From NCBI RefSeq assembly GCF_021018805.1, contig NC_086248.1:63993985-64057984 (forward strand): a stretch of 64,000 nucleotides of DNA, in the 5' to 3' direction. A program made the position numbers and the translations under genes. Source of the DNA: Prinia subflava. Taxonomy: Eukaryota; Chordata; Aves; Passeriformes; Cisticolidae. The notes beneath the pieces were generated by a model that worked only from the letters and a program-made list of their open reading frames with translations, was not told the origin of the DNA and searched no databases. Positions 12,101 through 25,396 of the stretch are shown here, one piece after another; the stretch's first letter is position 1, and each line of letters opens with the position of its first letter.

Positions 12101-15100
12101 TATGGGTCATCTCACAAAGAGAATTACAGTCAAGCTCAGGTTGGAGAGAAGTTTGGAATCCACAGTATATAAATATAGGGCAAGTTCTCCCACAATGCAG
12201 GAAGTTAAATGAGATGATTACAACAGACTCCTCCAGCACTAAAATTTGTACATCTATGCAGGCACAAGTTTGTCAATAGTACTTAGAGACATAGTAGAGC
12301 AATAGAATAAGAGACAAAATCCTAAGCCTTCCCGTTAGAACTCTCCTTTTCAAGAAAAAATAAAACAACAAATTATCTTTATGATACTGTGCCACTACAA
12401 GATGATCATGCACCGTTAGACAATTTTGGTGCTACCATGCTATGTAAGAATGAACAAGCACACAGTGTTGCAATTTACAGGTCCTGGGAAAAAAGCCATT
12501 TGGGAGACTGTTGCCAAACTATCTACATATAGATATGTAGATATAAATGCTGACTTGCATCAACAGGACCAGGATTTTACTCCAGTTACTCACAAGCATA
12601 GAGACACTTGTGGGCATGTTTCCCATATCACAAGATTTGCCTCATATATTTGCACATATAAGGTGAGCTTCCACCTTTACTAGTAACTAAAGAAATTGTA
12701 ATTTCTGGCTGAAGGTATTTTCATTTTTCTGTCTCACCGCTTGCATCTTATTATTTTTTTTTTAATCATTCTTTCCCTACCTACAGAGCACAAAATTCTG
12801 TGCTTTTATCCAGTTACAATGGAAAGGCTTCTTCTCCTCTGATTTAAGGTTAACGCTCCTTTTCTTTCCATATCCAATTTTCTCACCTCAGCTGCTGAGA
12901 ATCAGCTCTCTCTGAGCCATCCAACTCAGTATTTAATTTGTCCTTCCTCTTTTTTCATGTATTCCCTCTTCCCTTCAATCCTTTCACTTTTCAAACCCAG
13001 ACACAAAGTCTTCATCCAACAGTTAAATAAGCCTGCCTTTACAGGGAAATATGAATTGCTTATCAGAAGATGTTCAACAACATAGGGAAAAAAAAAGTGC
13101 AGAATAATGCCTAAATGTAATTTCACACAGTTTCCTAGCTAGAATTTTAATAATCCTTTTTTCAACCTGGAATATTGAATGAGATTGCAATTTAAAACTG
13201 CTTGGTATTAAAGGAGTGACAATAATGTTATTTATAATCTTTTTTATTTACATCCTTTCTAAGATAAATGAATTTCCCACTACAGAAGCAGCATAGCTCT
13301 ACTCAGGGGAAAGGCAGATGTGAGCAATTTAATCTTCCAGCCAACCCAGTGCAGCCAAGACCACAGATTTCATACAATTGTAATTAAGTAGCTCAGCACA
13401 GTCACTCAGCTGGAGAGCACTTCTGAGGTCATTTGCCTCCTTGCTATTCTAGCTAATAACATCTTGGTTTTAAGAGAAACACAAAGTTCCTAGACAGGAA
13501 CTTGTCGAGATGAAAACAAAACAGAACAAAAAAAATCCCTATAAGCACAAGGCGTACCTTTACTTGAGAGGAGAGGAAGAGAGACAGCAAAAGATTCTAC
13601 ACAATATTAAAGTAAGGTGGACAAGGTCAAAATAATAATCAGATGCTTCCAGTCTCCAAAGCTCTAGTGTAATCTCTCTGATACATTATCATTACTCTCC
13701 CTAGTACATCCATCCCCATAGATATTTGCCCTTTGTGCATAAAGTACCATAGTCACTTACATAGTCTGCTCTTAAGGAACTTGATGATACATGTAAACCA
13801 CACCAGGTCTTAATTATAAAGCAATCTGTAGCCTTTAGGTGATTTTGTGGATTATTATTTGAATTAGAGTATTAAGATGAGGTGATAAGCTGGACTTGCT
13901 CAGCCTACAATTTTGAAAGTAAGTTTATCAACTGTTCCATGAAACCTCTCCTCCCTATATTTGATAAGTCCGAAAGGGAAGCTAAAGATCTGTCTAGTGA
14001 AAGCATTTTTGTTTTAAATTTTAAGTACAAAATAACAATTAAAGTATTTTATAAGAATTAAGCTTCCATCAGGAGAAGTTTGACAATGCTGGGAAAAGGT
14101 AAGGTTGAGAGAACAGAAAAAGAGACAGAGGTACTATCACATGGACATCCTGCAAATTACCTTATTCTCTCCACTGCAGCTGTGAGTTACAGAAATCAGA
14201 TGAAGTAATGGGAGAATGAGGTATATTTCTGGTCATTACTAGTTACATTTTGAAGGTCACTGCTGTAATCTGCAATGCCATTCAACTTTCACAGCAGTTC
14301 AGTGCTAAATCTTGACAGACCTAAGGGACAGTTGCTAAAAATATCCCCATGTTTGCAATGCATTACGTAATTTTATACTCACTGTGCACTTCAGCATTTT
14401 CAGTTTCTTAAGCAAACAAACATTCAAGGAAATAAAAGGTAGTGAATTTTCTGCAGCTTTGTTACTTTTCATGGAATGTAAATAAAGGAAATGTGAGAAA
14501 AGACTTCCCTTATTCCCACTACCCCTTCATTTTCAAAACAAAGAAAACTCATTGCTTGCACAGTATCACAAAAGACCAAAGCAGACTAAAGCATCATTTA
14601 GCAGGAAAACAGTCCTCTCAGTTTCACTGCCATCCCTCTTCCCGCCCCCAACCACATTTCATTCTCTCAGGCAATTATCAAAAGCCTCATGATGTTCTCA
14701 TTTCTTCTCTTCTGCAAGCACTGAAAGTGATCAAATGTTTAACACAAACACACACACTGCTATCCCATCATCACCCTTAGATACTTAGGTCAATATTTCA
14801 GTTGCATTTGTTGTTAGGAGTCAGACAAACAGTTCAAACTATGGCTGCTCTCATCCCCAACCCCACCCAGCTGCTCCCTACTCCCATTCTACCAGCTCCC
14901 AGGAAGAAAATTAACTACAGCCCAGCCAACACTAGTTCACTGTGGGCTTTTGTCACAAAAGTAGAAAGAATTTTTAGAAGAGTCTATAAAAGGAACAAAG
15001 ACCCAAGGCAGTGGTGATTATTATGGTTCACTAATACAAAGAACATCAGGAAAGGCAGAAAGTTAGCTTCAGAAAGTGCAAGCAGTGCTCTTTTAAAAAG

Positions 15101-18100
15101 CCACCACTAATACCAAAGGAAAAAATCTCCCTCAAACTCACAGTAACAGAAACCACGTGTCTTTTTTCATAGCAATGCTAAACTTTGCTCGACACATTCA
15201 AGAGTCACAACCCCAGCTAACAGATTTTCAGGGACTCCTGAGGCTGACCCAACATGTCCCTTTCCCTTTCCTCCCCAACACTACCATCTTTTGGGGCCCC
15301 AGAATAGATGTAAGGTTTTGCTGAGATAAAAATACCTGCTCATTAGACAAGAAATAGGGCCACTTACATATCCCAGATTAAACATGAAGATTGATCCAAA
15401 TACTGTATCAGTGGCACATTGCCTTTCTAAGCACTAATTTCCTTCCCTCATCTACTCCTCAACATTAGAACTGAGAATGCAAAATTTTAAATCAAGACCA
15501 CTGCATATATACCATCCAGAACACCAAATGGACTACAAAAGGGCCCCCAAAAGTCTGGATCCAGGCTGTAAACTGCCAGCATGGGAGAGGCAGGTCAGTA
15601 ATCCATATTGCCACTAGAATCTCTTCTTGGCCAGCTGCCTGCCAGGCAACTCATAATTCACTTGCTGAGTGGCAGATAGTGGCCATGTAATGGTTGAGCA
15701 GCATGAGTCACATCCAGCAGTCACATCCAGGAAGAAAGCACAGCAGCACCGAAGGCCAGGTGATTGTGGCAGCAAGAGCAGGAAACAAATTGTCTTTAGG
15801 AAAGGAGTAAAATAGAGAGAGATATACTAAAACCACCCCCCAGAAAAAACCTTTAGGGACAACCACTCCTCCCTCCCCACTTCTTACTTCTGTTCAGGGG
15901 TCTACTATGTATCAGCTTTCCTAGCCACTCTCTCCCAGAAGAAAGAAAATAACAGAAAACATGGACAAAATTAAGAGATGGAAGAAGACAAAAACGATGA
16001 AAGCACAAATATTTCTTCACAATAGAGAAGGTGAAATACATCCCAAGACTCTGTAAGTGGATGAATTATCTGCAAAGGTAAGTGGATTGCAGGTCTCTAT
16101 AGCATTGTTTGTTTGGTAATGATCACACCACAATTACTGCTTTTATTATTTGTTGAGCATATGTAAGGTAAAATGAGTGAGCATGTTGCTTTATTTAAGA
16201 AATTATAAACTGCATACTTCTTAAGAAGTAAATGATGCTAATCCAGAGATACAAGAAAAAGAGCAGAACTATCACTTTCATACCCAAATATCCTCATCCC
16301 CAAATGTCCATGACTACAAAAAAAGTTCACAAACTGCCCTCAAAAGCTAGCACCAACATGATTAGTACTGGGACACAAGCAGGAAGAGACAGAACTGGAT
16401 GTGAACTGGTTATTGCACAGGACCCTGCTCCTCACTGACTTCCAACCTTCCAGCTGTAATCTCCTGAAATACTGATAATACTGATCACTTTTAAAAGGCT
16501 AATGATATAGGCAAATATAAGAGGGATTTAAAAGGCAAAATATAAGAAGGATTTTAGTGGGTTGACTCTGACTGGATGTCAGGCTCCCACCAAAGCCACT
16601 CCTTCATCCGCTCCAGTGCCAGGGTATAGAAAATATAATGAAGGATTCATGGTTTGACATATGGACAGAGAGAGATCACTCTCCAGATACTGCCACAGGC
16701 AAAACTGACTCAAATTAGACATTAACTCAATTTGTTATTACCAAAATCAGAGCAGGATAATGAGAAATAAAATAAGACCTAAACACCTTCCCCCTCCACT
16801 CCTCCCTCCTCCTGCTCAGCGACACAGGGAGGCAGGGAATGTGGGTTATGGTCACTTCATCACCATTGTTCCTGCCACTGTTTAAGGAAAGGAGTTACAG
16901 CCTGCTTCAATGTGAGTCCTCCACAAAGATGCAAGTTCTACCAGGAAACCTGCTGCAGTATGGCCTCCTCTGTTCATGAGTCCACAGGTGCCTGCCAGCA
17001 CCCTGCTCCTGTGGGCCTCCCCCAGGCTCACAGCCTCCTCTCAGGCATCCACCTGCTCCAGGGTGAGTCTCCTCCATGGGGCTGCAGATGGACCTCTGTG
17101 CCCCCATGGACCTCCATGGGCTGCAGGGGCGCAGCTGCTTCTCCGTGGTCTGCACCATGGGCTGCAGGGGAATCTGAGCTCAGGCACCTGGAGCACCTCC
17201 TCCTTCCCCTTCTTCACTGACTTTGGTTTCTGCAGAGTTGTTCCTCTCACATATTCTCACCCCACACTTCTCTGAAAGCAATTTCATCTGCCAAACAACT
17301 TTTTTTCTTCTTCTTCTTAAATATATTATCACTGAGGGGTTGCCACCATTTCTGACTGGCCCATATTTGGCATGGGGCACTTCTCTCTTGAAGCCAGCTG
17401 GCATTGGCTCTGCTGGGCATGGGGGAAGCTTCTGGCAGCTTCTCACAGAAGCCACCCCTGTAGCCTCCCTGCTAGCAAAACTTGGCCATGCAAACCCATT
17501 TCACATTTCTTCCAAAAAGAAAGCCCCTTCAGAAGTCCCAATCAACCTCTTCTTTCCAGCAAAGTCTGTGCTGATAGCAAGTCACTGAATTTTACATAGC
17601 CTATAAGGCATGACTTAACGACATAATGCATTCCAAGAAACTCTGGCAATCCCAAGGTTTTTCAAAGCAGTATGTGACTGGCATCTGCTGTCTAGCCTCT
17701 TATTTTATTCTCTGATATGTAGATAATCCTCATGAGTATTAAACTGCTCCAATCAAACATTCTTTTTCAAAGCTCATTTTCTTGTGTCTTTTATAGCTCA
17801 TATTTCAGCCTCTAAAATTACAACAAGCCAAGAAGAGAGCCTTGTTCAGTGTATAGTGCTGGCCTTAGGGGAGAATTTGCCATCCTGAAAATACTGAAGT
17901 GCATATAGCCCAGCTGAGTAGCAAACAACTGTTTGCTGGCAGACAACATTAAGGTCTCTTAAGCTATTTTCCATGTGATCAATTCACCAATTAAAACACA
18001 GGTACATCAATTCTCTTATCTATTGCATTATTTATAAATCAGCCACCCAGCCTCCTTAAGTATCTAGTATATATCCAATCTTCACAACTCATGTTCAGAG

Positions 18101-21100
18101 ACAAATATCACCGTACTAGACAGATAACAAGAAGCCAGTTGACAATGGGTTATGTGACTCTCCTTCTAAAGGATTCATGGAACATCTACAGCAAAGCCTT
18201 AAACCAACTTGTGGCCATTTCCATCATGATCCACTTTAATCTCTGATACTATCTCACACCTTTGCCCAATAGTCTGACCATAAGTTAAAAGTACTGAAAA
18301 ATCACACACATATTCCTATCTCAAGGCAGAGCTGACAAGACTCAGTGGGAAACTCTGTATTTGTTGGAGATTTGTATTTCTTTAGGAAGTGAGACATTTA
18401 AATAATGCCCCTCACTAGAATCAATATGCAAAGTCATTAACAGGGATTTTGATTCATAAGTGCAATTAACATCAAAGGAAGTTTAACAGCAAAATACTCT
18501 CATCTAGCTCCCTGAAGATATACCCAACAGATCTCTATCAAACTAATTAAAGAATTACATTCCAGCCTGGATGGTCAGTCACTGGGACACCCTTGGGGCA
18601 AAAGGTGTTCCCAAACATAGCAGGCATCTAAACTGCTACCAGGCAACTGCTGCAAACAGCTCCCATGCAAAAGCTACTGGTGAAGCCCCCAGTTAACTGC
18701 ACAGACATCAGGGAACTGTAATGTGGTCTGCCTCATGTTCAGTAACACAAGATGAAACTATGGATAGGTCAGAAACAAGATAGAACATGGAAGTAATCTA
18801 CCCCAATTCTACAGTGGAGGTGAGTATGTAGCTGACATAATACATGTCAAAACCCCCTTGAACTCAAATGGTCATAATCTGAGGAAAAGCAGATTGTCCT
18901 CCCCATTCTCACACTAGGGCCACAATTTTACAAAAGACAACTTTACCAAGAACCTCTACTCATCTAGAATTGGGGTGTCAGAAGCAGAAAATGGCTTTTT
19001 ATTTTATAAGTAAAAAAGAAATGAATATACAGTTTAGACATTCTCATTCTTGTGAGCAGCCTTCATTCTTCAGTTCTAGAAAGAAGAGAACCTTAGTGAG
19101 AAGTGTAGATTAAGATTCCAACTGGATGAGCAGCCAGAGGCTGATCTGTGTTACAGCAGCTGGTACAAGCTGCACCTGATGTAAGATGAAAGCAGAAAAG
19201 AGGCACGGCCAGGACATCTCCATCCTGTATCTTGGCCGTGTTTCTGGTCACAGCCATTGCTCTGCTTTCAAGACTATTCTTTTCTAGTGTTTGGAACAAA
19301 GCCATCGTGGTGCTGCTTTTTAACAAACACCAAGAGAAGAACTTTTCTCTAATTTGCACATCGTGCAGGCGGACTCCAGCCCACGATGTGGCCCAGTGTG
19401 CTGATCTGGAGCCTGGAAGCAGCTTGTTATCAGAGAGTGAAGGGTAAGTTTAGCAAATGCTCCTACACAGTCTAAGGCTGTGTGGCTGAGCCTTACCAAG
19501 GACTCCACAACAAAAGCTTTTGTCCAAATGCTCTTGTGTGCCTTTCATTTTCCAAAACTTCCAGTGATAACGAGTGCATTGCTACTGACAAGTCTAACAT
19601 TAAGAGCTTATTTAATCAAAGCTGCACCTGCAAGGATATTAGCTTTATTTTAAAAGATTGGGATTTACAGTGGGAAAAAAAAAACCAAACCCTACTAAAC
19701 AAATACATCATTAAGAACACTGGATGAAGAAGAGAGAAAGGCCTCTCTGTAAAAAGGTAGTAGGCAAGCGAAAAAGGAAGAAATGTGGTAACAGCTAGCT
19801 AACTAATTCATAGGAAATGACAACAGCACTTAAAGGCAGACACCATGCACCATATTAAGGACAAAAGCTGATGAATGGCAAGGTGAAGAGCCGAGTTTTC
19901 TCCAGCCCCAGTGTCAACAAAACATAATTCTAATGGGCCTACTGAGAATTAGTCATCCAGCTGTTTCCATCCTGTGCTGGAAACGCATTGTGTCTGGCAC
20001 TGGTCATGCCAGACCTGTGCTACATCCATCCCCCCTTTGATTTGAGGCCTCTTGTGGACTGCAGCTGACAGGATTTTAGAGTGGCAAAAGAACTGCTCCT
20101 ATTCTTCCTATTCTCCCAGGAGAGTAATATAGTAGCAGAAAAGAGTCCCCTCTGTCAGTAGCTCATAGAGGATATCTAAGAGGACTACAGGACGAGCCAA
20201 ACATACAGCAACATTCCTACATACTCCTTCATAAACTCGATCACCTCTGACTGAAGTACTTCTGAATAAGAAGGGTGCCTGTGCATCTGATAGATTTCAA
20301 TCAATTTCTTCCATGGATTTGTTGAGATGGATTTTGCACACATACAATCTTTCACCATCCCTTACATTCTCTAATAAGGCAAGCCTAAGCATTTCACATA
20401 TTAACTATTAAGCTGTGTGAAAGAACATGCTTCTGTTTTAAACAGAAGCACTTGCTAGTTTCCTTTGATGATTCCTAAGAGGTTTCTGTCAGAAAGCACA
20501 GTGAATAATTTTGCCTAGTTACCTACTCCATAACAATGACAATTTCCAAAATGAGATTTTAAATATCTAGACAAATGAGGGCCATGCCACCTCTCCCATT
20601 TTATATGTATACAAATGGAGGTAGGAAGAAGGCTCTCTCAAGATAATCTAGCAGGCTAAAGGGAGAAGTAGGCATAGAAACTGTATTAGTTCAGCTCCTA
20701 GTCACTGTCCTAGCTATATGATGATATAACGTTTTAGTTTCTAGAATATTTATTTTCAGTAACAAAACCTGATTTAGATTTAAAAGAACACAAGCACACT
20801 GAGAAGAACTAAGAAGCATCACTGCTTATACTGAAAGATGGAATTTAGTAGGAAAACTCTTTAGACCGTAACACAGCTCTCCTTTCTAACCAATGTCACC
20901 ACTATACATACTCATGCCCATTTTAACTCATATCCTTCCATTTCATTCAGGGCCAAAGGCCAAGGACTCATCAGAAAATTATCTACTACTGCCAACCTAG
21001 GTAGGTGTATCTACAAACTTTACAAATCACATAGATGCAGCCTGCTCCTGTGTCTACCTGACTTTTAATTCAAAAATTTTGCTTCAATTTTACTAATACT

Positions 21101-21136
21101 CACAAGCTATACACAAATCAAGTTCAATGTTCTTAC
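9138..21136 (-). other. ARFGEF3: ARFGEF3 intron 2 (12 kb)
   Basis: A long intron with no further exon of the BIG family recognised. It contains one LTR-type repeat (16,558-17,503) and scattered short A/T-rich tracts. A short direct repeat, gtcacatccag, occurs twice near 15,706-15,730. I found no RNA gene or second gene in it. Confidence 0.75.
16558..17503 (-). mobile_element. Avian LTR-type retroelement, solo, reversed
   Basis: About 946 bp follow, in order, a widespread avian repeat that I recognise. On the plus strand it starts TGGGTTGACTCTGACTGGAT. Next come a run of 'ctgcaggggc / cctccatgggctgcag' repeats, an AAATATATTATCACTGAGG segment and AGCTTCTGGCAGCTTCTCAC, and it ends CAAACCCATTTCA. 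In LTR orientation (minus) it therefore begins TGAAATGGG and ends AACCCA. The AATATATTTAAG in the promoter-like part would be the TATA region. Internal simple repeats of 'gggctgcag' give open frames on both strands that are not genes. No target duplication is evident. The family name is not assigned. Confidence 0.6.
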
Positions 21137-21188
21137 CTCAGCTGATATGGAGGTATCTTGATAGCAGCATCGGGAGAATCCAAGGTTT
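21137..21188 (-). CDS. ARFGEF3: ARFGEF3 coding exon 2 (residues 29-46)
   Basis: The 52-nt exon with the split Glu codon encodes ETLDSPDAAIKIPPYQL and the first two bases of the next Arg. It continues exon 1 (...SCTWAI) and leads to exon 3 (EKCLL...). The acceptor TTAATTATACAG precedes 21,188 and the donor GTAAGA follows 21,137. The IKIPPxxLREKC pattern is conserved across the BIG family. Confidence 0.94.
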
Positions 21189-22269
21189 CTGTATAATTAA
21201 AGGAAACAACAGGGCTTTTAAAAGAAATTTCTGGGTTCAGCCACAGTTAATTATATCTGGCTACAGTCTCCAAGCCAACGGTCCTAAAGTTCGCACCTAA
21301 TCCAGCTGACAGAGGAACAACCACTGCTGCTCTGAGTTGCCAAAGCTTTGCATAAATCTGTCAGGACATTGCATGCCCAATGGGAAGGCATCGAATACCA
21401 TCTTTTCCCTTTCACTTATCAGCACTTTGGCAGCACATCCACTAAAACTGGAACAGTACAGAGGATACTTGCATGGCTGCTGTGCAAGACTAACAAGCAA
21501 TTAATGAAGCAACCCATGCAACATCAAGATAAAAGGCCAGTAAGAATTCAGCAACAGGTCTGATAAGCCACAGGATGCTGTAGACATGCAAGGATGAAAA
21601 ACAAAAATTTAAAGCAATTGAAAGTATTCTAGTTATGCTGATTTAAATTATGGGTCTTGATGATCACTGTTGCACGTTGTTAGTGTCAAAAAACACTTCA
21701 AGCCAAAAACAATCTGTGAAAATCGGTGGATGCTGAAATGTATCTAAGCTTGTACTCCCTTGAAAGATTAACTCGTTACACTGATAATTATATTGCAAGG
21801 ATAAAAGAGCTCATGTAATCCAGTAAAACAAAACTTCTGGCTTTTAAAATAGATTCCCGAACATAAGCCAGCGTAAAAGCTGTTCTGCGTGGTTTTTTAC
21901 GACGATTTAAGGGAGGGAGGGGGCCTTTAAAGGAAAAGACAGCACCTACAAAACATACACGGAAACTGACAGCTACCGATACCCGTACATCTGCCTCGCA
22001 AGAGGCACGAAGCAGATCGGGCGGCGGGGAACCGGGAGACGCGGGTGCTCTCCGGGACCGGCAGCAGGTGCCACGGTCCCTGCCAGCAGCGCGGAGCTCC
22101 CGGGCATTTTGAACGGCCCAGGTGCTCCGGTCCCTTCCCAGCCGCTGGGGGCTCAGACCGGCGCAGAACAAGTTTGTTGAGGTCTCCCTGCCCCCTCCGT
22201 TACAAAACCTCTCTATCGGCGGCTCCTGCCCCGCTCCGCTCCCCCGGCGCCGCTGCCCGCGCCCCTTAC
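21189..22269 (-). other. ARFGEF3: ARFGEF3 intron 1
   Basis: About 1.1 kb. The end near exon 1 is GC-rich as part of the CpG island (from about 22,010). The end near exon 2 is AT-rich. The open frame running from the start codon through the donor to 21,788 is intron read-through, not a 188-residue protein. Confidence 0.85.
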
Positions 22270-23100
22270 CGATGGCCCAGGTGCAGCTCTCCTTGATGGC
22301 CCTGTGCTTGCTCCCCGACGCCTCCTTCTGCAGCTTTCGCAGGATTTCTTCCATCTTGCCTCCCCCGGGATCTTCGCCTAGCCGCGGGGGAAGCGGAGAG
22401 GCGGCGATGAAGAGGAGGAGGAGGGCGGCAGAGCGGTGCCGGGGCTGTCCCCGCCGCGGCAGTGCCTACGCGGGAGCGGAGCGCGGCACGCCGCTGCCGC
22501 CCCGCTGCCGCTGATGAATCACGCCGAGCTCCATGGCGGGGACACGTCAGTTGTTGCCGCTGCGGAGTCCCTCCTCCTCCTCCTCCTCCTCTCCCACCCC
22601 GGGCAGGCCCCGCTGGCGCAGCGGGGCTGGGGCGGGCCTGGCCCTGCCCGCGGGAGCGCAGGGACTCCCTCGCCGGCGCTGGGGTTGGAGGAGCCGCGGG
22701 ACAGAGCGGAGCCGGCGCCGCCGGAGCCGGGCCCTGCGGCGGCAGCGGCCCCGCGGGAGGCGGGCGGGCGGGTCGCCATGGTGACCGGCGGGCGGGGGGC
22801 GCCGGCGGCCGAGGCCCGCCCGCCCCGGGCAGCGGGAGGCGGGCGGTGGGTGTGGGCTGGGGCCCCGCAGCTCCGGCAGGGGCTGCTGCCGCCGAGCGCA
22901 GCCCGGGCCTGCGGGGAGGTTCCCGCCGCCCAGGTTCCCGCTGGCCGGCGCTCCGCTCCCGGCGGCGCTGCCGCAGCGCAGCCCCGCTGTCCCGCAGCGC
23001 CCTGCGGAGCCGCGGGCCCTCCCGCAGCGGGCCGGGCGCGGCGAGCCAGGCCAGCGCACCGGCGTGAGTGCCGGCCCTCGGCATACCCTGACACGAGTGG
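22010..23100 (-). promoter_or_regulatory. ARFGEF3: CpG-island promoter of ARFGEF3
   Basis: Roughly 1.1 kb of very GC- and CpG-rich sequence spans the first coding exon and extends about 750 bp upstream. No TATA box is visible. There is an ACGTCA half CRE at 22,544-22,549, a YY1-like ATGGCGG near 22,533 and a (CTC)n tract near 22,571-22,592. The transcription start cannot be fixed from sequence. Long open frames on both strands here are a product of GC richness. Confidence 0.85.
22270..22354 (-). CDS. ARFGEF3: ARFGEF3 coding exon 1 (residues 1-28 plus one base)
   Basis: The ATG at 22,354 has a strong Kozak context (A at -3, G at +4) and opens MEEILRKLQKEASGSKHRA, followed by IKESCTWAI. This is the N-terminus of ARFGEF3, and related proteins BIG1/BIG2 have a corresponding basic helix. 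The donor GTAAGG is at 22,269. The exon lies in a CpG island, which supports it as the true first coding exon. The family role is in trans-Golgi/secretory-granule traffic. BIG3 is reported to lack the catalytic glutamate of active Sec7 domains, but that part of the gene is outside the window. Confidence 0.96.
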
Positions 23101-25349
23101 GGTCTAATACGTGGCTGTGAGATCTGTGCCGTTCTTCTTAGCTGGCAAGCGCAGAAGGTCACGACTTGTGCTACCTGTCTGTGCCTTCACAGGAACGCAC
23201 ACCTTAATGTCCCCAACAAGCCAGCCCCCGGGACGAAGAGCAGCCACTCCACTAGCTCAGACCTTCCTCCTCACACCTGGAACGCTTCCTACCCACCAAA
23301 ACGCCTACCTTCTTCGGCTTGCTGTTTCCCTGCCTTATCTCTAGTTTATATGTTACTTGCCCTTTTTGTGACTGCATCGCTTAATTGAGTGTTACAATGT
23401 TCTTGTCTTCTTGCAGAATCTCTCTTAAAAGAGACAAGAAAACAAGCAGACAATTAAAAAAAAAAGCAGATAAGAAAGGCATTCCAGGTAGCAGCTGGCA
23501 GTATTAGCGGTTATGTCTCCTACTGCTAATTGGAAGAGTACCAATAATGAATTACCAGACAGGATATTGGCACCTGGTGAATCAGCCGTAGCATTTCCCA
23601 TAGGATATTGGGCTTTCAAAGGCTGTCCCTTGTCCAAATACTTACAAGGGCTCATCCTGTGTTCAAACATATAATGAATGCATAATCCATAGTTGCCTTT
23701 TAAGGCCAGAGTGTAAAAGTCCTGTCAGAAAAGAAAAGGATTTAGAATAATACCAGAAAGGTCTAGAGGTGCATAGATTGTTGCTGGAGGTGGAAAGGTG
23801 TAGCGTATTGCTACAATACTAAGAATTAAAATAACCAAACAAACACAAAACCCCAGCCCCCAGCAACCAACAAACAAACAAACAAAAGAAGCCCTAACCA
23901 ATTCCCCCTAACCTTTAACAGGAATATCATTTATCTTCCAATTTCAGGCCGTAAACCAACCTCTAAGAAATGGAAAGTTTCCCAAAGTCTCCTGTCTCTG
24001 ACTGTGCTCTGCCACCCTCCTTGGAATGAAAAATCTGGTGCTAGTGGCTGGGATTGTCAGGGCACTATGATGCTGTAAGTCAAGGCTCAAGTCTAAGTGG
24101 TGGTGAATTGTTTCCCACCCATGTGCATCCTCTTGTATTTTGTGTTGTGCTTAGTGGAAATGAGCATGAGTGTCAGTTTCTGGCTTTCCAAGGCTTTGTT
24201 TTTGTTTTTCCTGGGAGAAAAACAACTAAAAGAACTATGATCATGAATTAGGTGGTTTTAATGTAGAAATTACATACCAGAGTTCATTTGGACCTCTGGA
24301 ACACTAAAAAATAAATATGTATCTATAAGTAGTAAATAATTAATTGCTTTTTTTCAGGGAACCACTGATGAAACTGAATTAATTTTTAATTTCAGATTAT
24401 TTCTAGCTATATGCATCATGAACTTGCTGTTTAATTTCTCTGTTGTCTCCAAAGGAAGGCCTTTGCAGCTGGCATCTTCATCAGAATGACAGTGTTTTTC
24501 ATAGAGGCTTGATGTCACTGAACCAAGATTTGTATTCATTTGGATTCTGTGCTGTTCAACACTTTCAGTAGTAATGTCATCAGCTTGTGAGAAATAAAGG
24601 TCATGTTCAGGCTCCTTAGAGCATCTTAAGGCCTGCCAGTAAGATTATGCAGAAGGAGAAACAAGTAAGCCATGACAAGTCTTCCTAACCACATATGTCA
24701 GAACACCATGAGTCAGCTTGCTGAAGCTTTTCACCTGAGGCCCTCCATTTCCTTATGGACAGGAGTCCATCAGTCCTTAAGTCTGTTGTCTGTATACTCA
24801 CATAAATGCACAGTAACCGTGTTCTGCTGGAAGTCACTCCATGAATAAGCTTTGCTTAGGGAGGATATTTAATCATGTGCTCTGGATGCCCTTTCAAGGC
24901 AAGTGTCCTAAAATGTCACAGTATCTGGAAGTCCAGCTACAGACTAGGGATGACGGTGATGAAGGCTCTTCTCTTCTGCCATGAAGAGAAAATTAAGCTT
25001 TCTATGGTCATCCTTACAGCTCATCAGTCCTCTTTGCTTTGTCCTGACTGTGCAAAGCAGCCTTCTATAGTGGTAGAGGGTACCTAGGAGTCAGCGCTCT
25101 TGATCTCCTGCGCAGCTGGAGCCTGGTCCGACTTGAAGTCAGAAGGCTCCTATGCAGACCTGGTACCTGCATGATGCAGTGGTCATGTATCACTAAGAAG
25201 CAGTGTGCAGTGTGTTTTGTTGCTCTCACCTGGCAGTGCCAGTGCTACTGATCTTTTATCTCTCTGGATACATTCACAGCTCTGAGCACAGGCAAAAAGT
25301 GTGTAAGCAAAGCCAACTGCTCAAGATACCTGGAGTAATAGAGTAGTAC

Positions 25350-25396
25350 AATTCTCTGTCCAATTCTCTGTCCAGGCCACAGAATTCTCTGTCCAA
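25350..25396. repeat. Short tandem/interrupted repeat
   Basis: The unit aattctctgtcca occurs three times, twice in tandem and once after a 10-bp gap. It looks like a local duplication and has no assigned role. Confidence 0.7.

Larger units (their letters stand above)
1..22354 (-). other. ARFGEF3: ARFGEF3 gene, 5' part (coding exons 1-4 plus introns)
   Basis: The minus strand holds the start of ARFGEF3 (BIG3, KIAA1244), a large member of the BIG/Sec7 Arf-GEF family known from secretory-granule control in endocrine cells and from prohibitin-2 binding in breast cancer. Four exons joined in frame (85, 52, 82 and 132 nt) encode residues 1-117, which belong to the N-terminal dimerisation (DCB) region. 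All four introns show canonical GT donors, and introns 1-3, whose acceptors lie in the window, end in AG. Introns 1-3 are about 1.1, 12.0 and 3.0 kb. Intron 4 exceeds 5.9 kb and runs off the left edge. The Sec7 domain is not in the window. The gene lies head to head with PERP, the same neighbour and orientation as in human. Confidence 0.93.

Noticed and set aside
16907..17588. Open frames of about 70-120 codons on both strands
   Set aside because: They lie in an LTR-type repeat whose internal simple repeats keep frames open.
21788..22269. Continuation of the ARFGEF3 start frame to give a 188-residue protein
   Set aside because: It runs through the GTAAGG donor at 22,269. Splicing to 21,188 restores the family sequence exactly.
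22266..23162. Several long open frames (up to 298 codons) on both strands of the CpG island
   Set aside because: They overlap each other in most frames, are Ala/Pro/Arg/Gly-rich, and follow from lack of AT-rich stop codons. Only the spliced ARFGEF3 exon 1 is supported.
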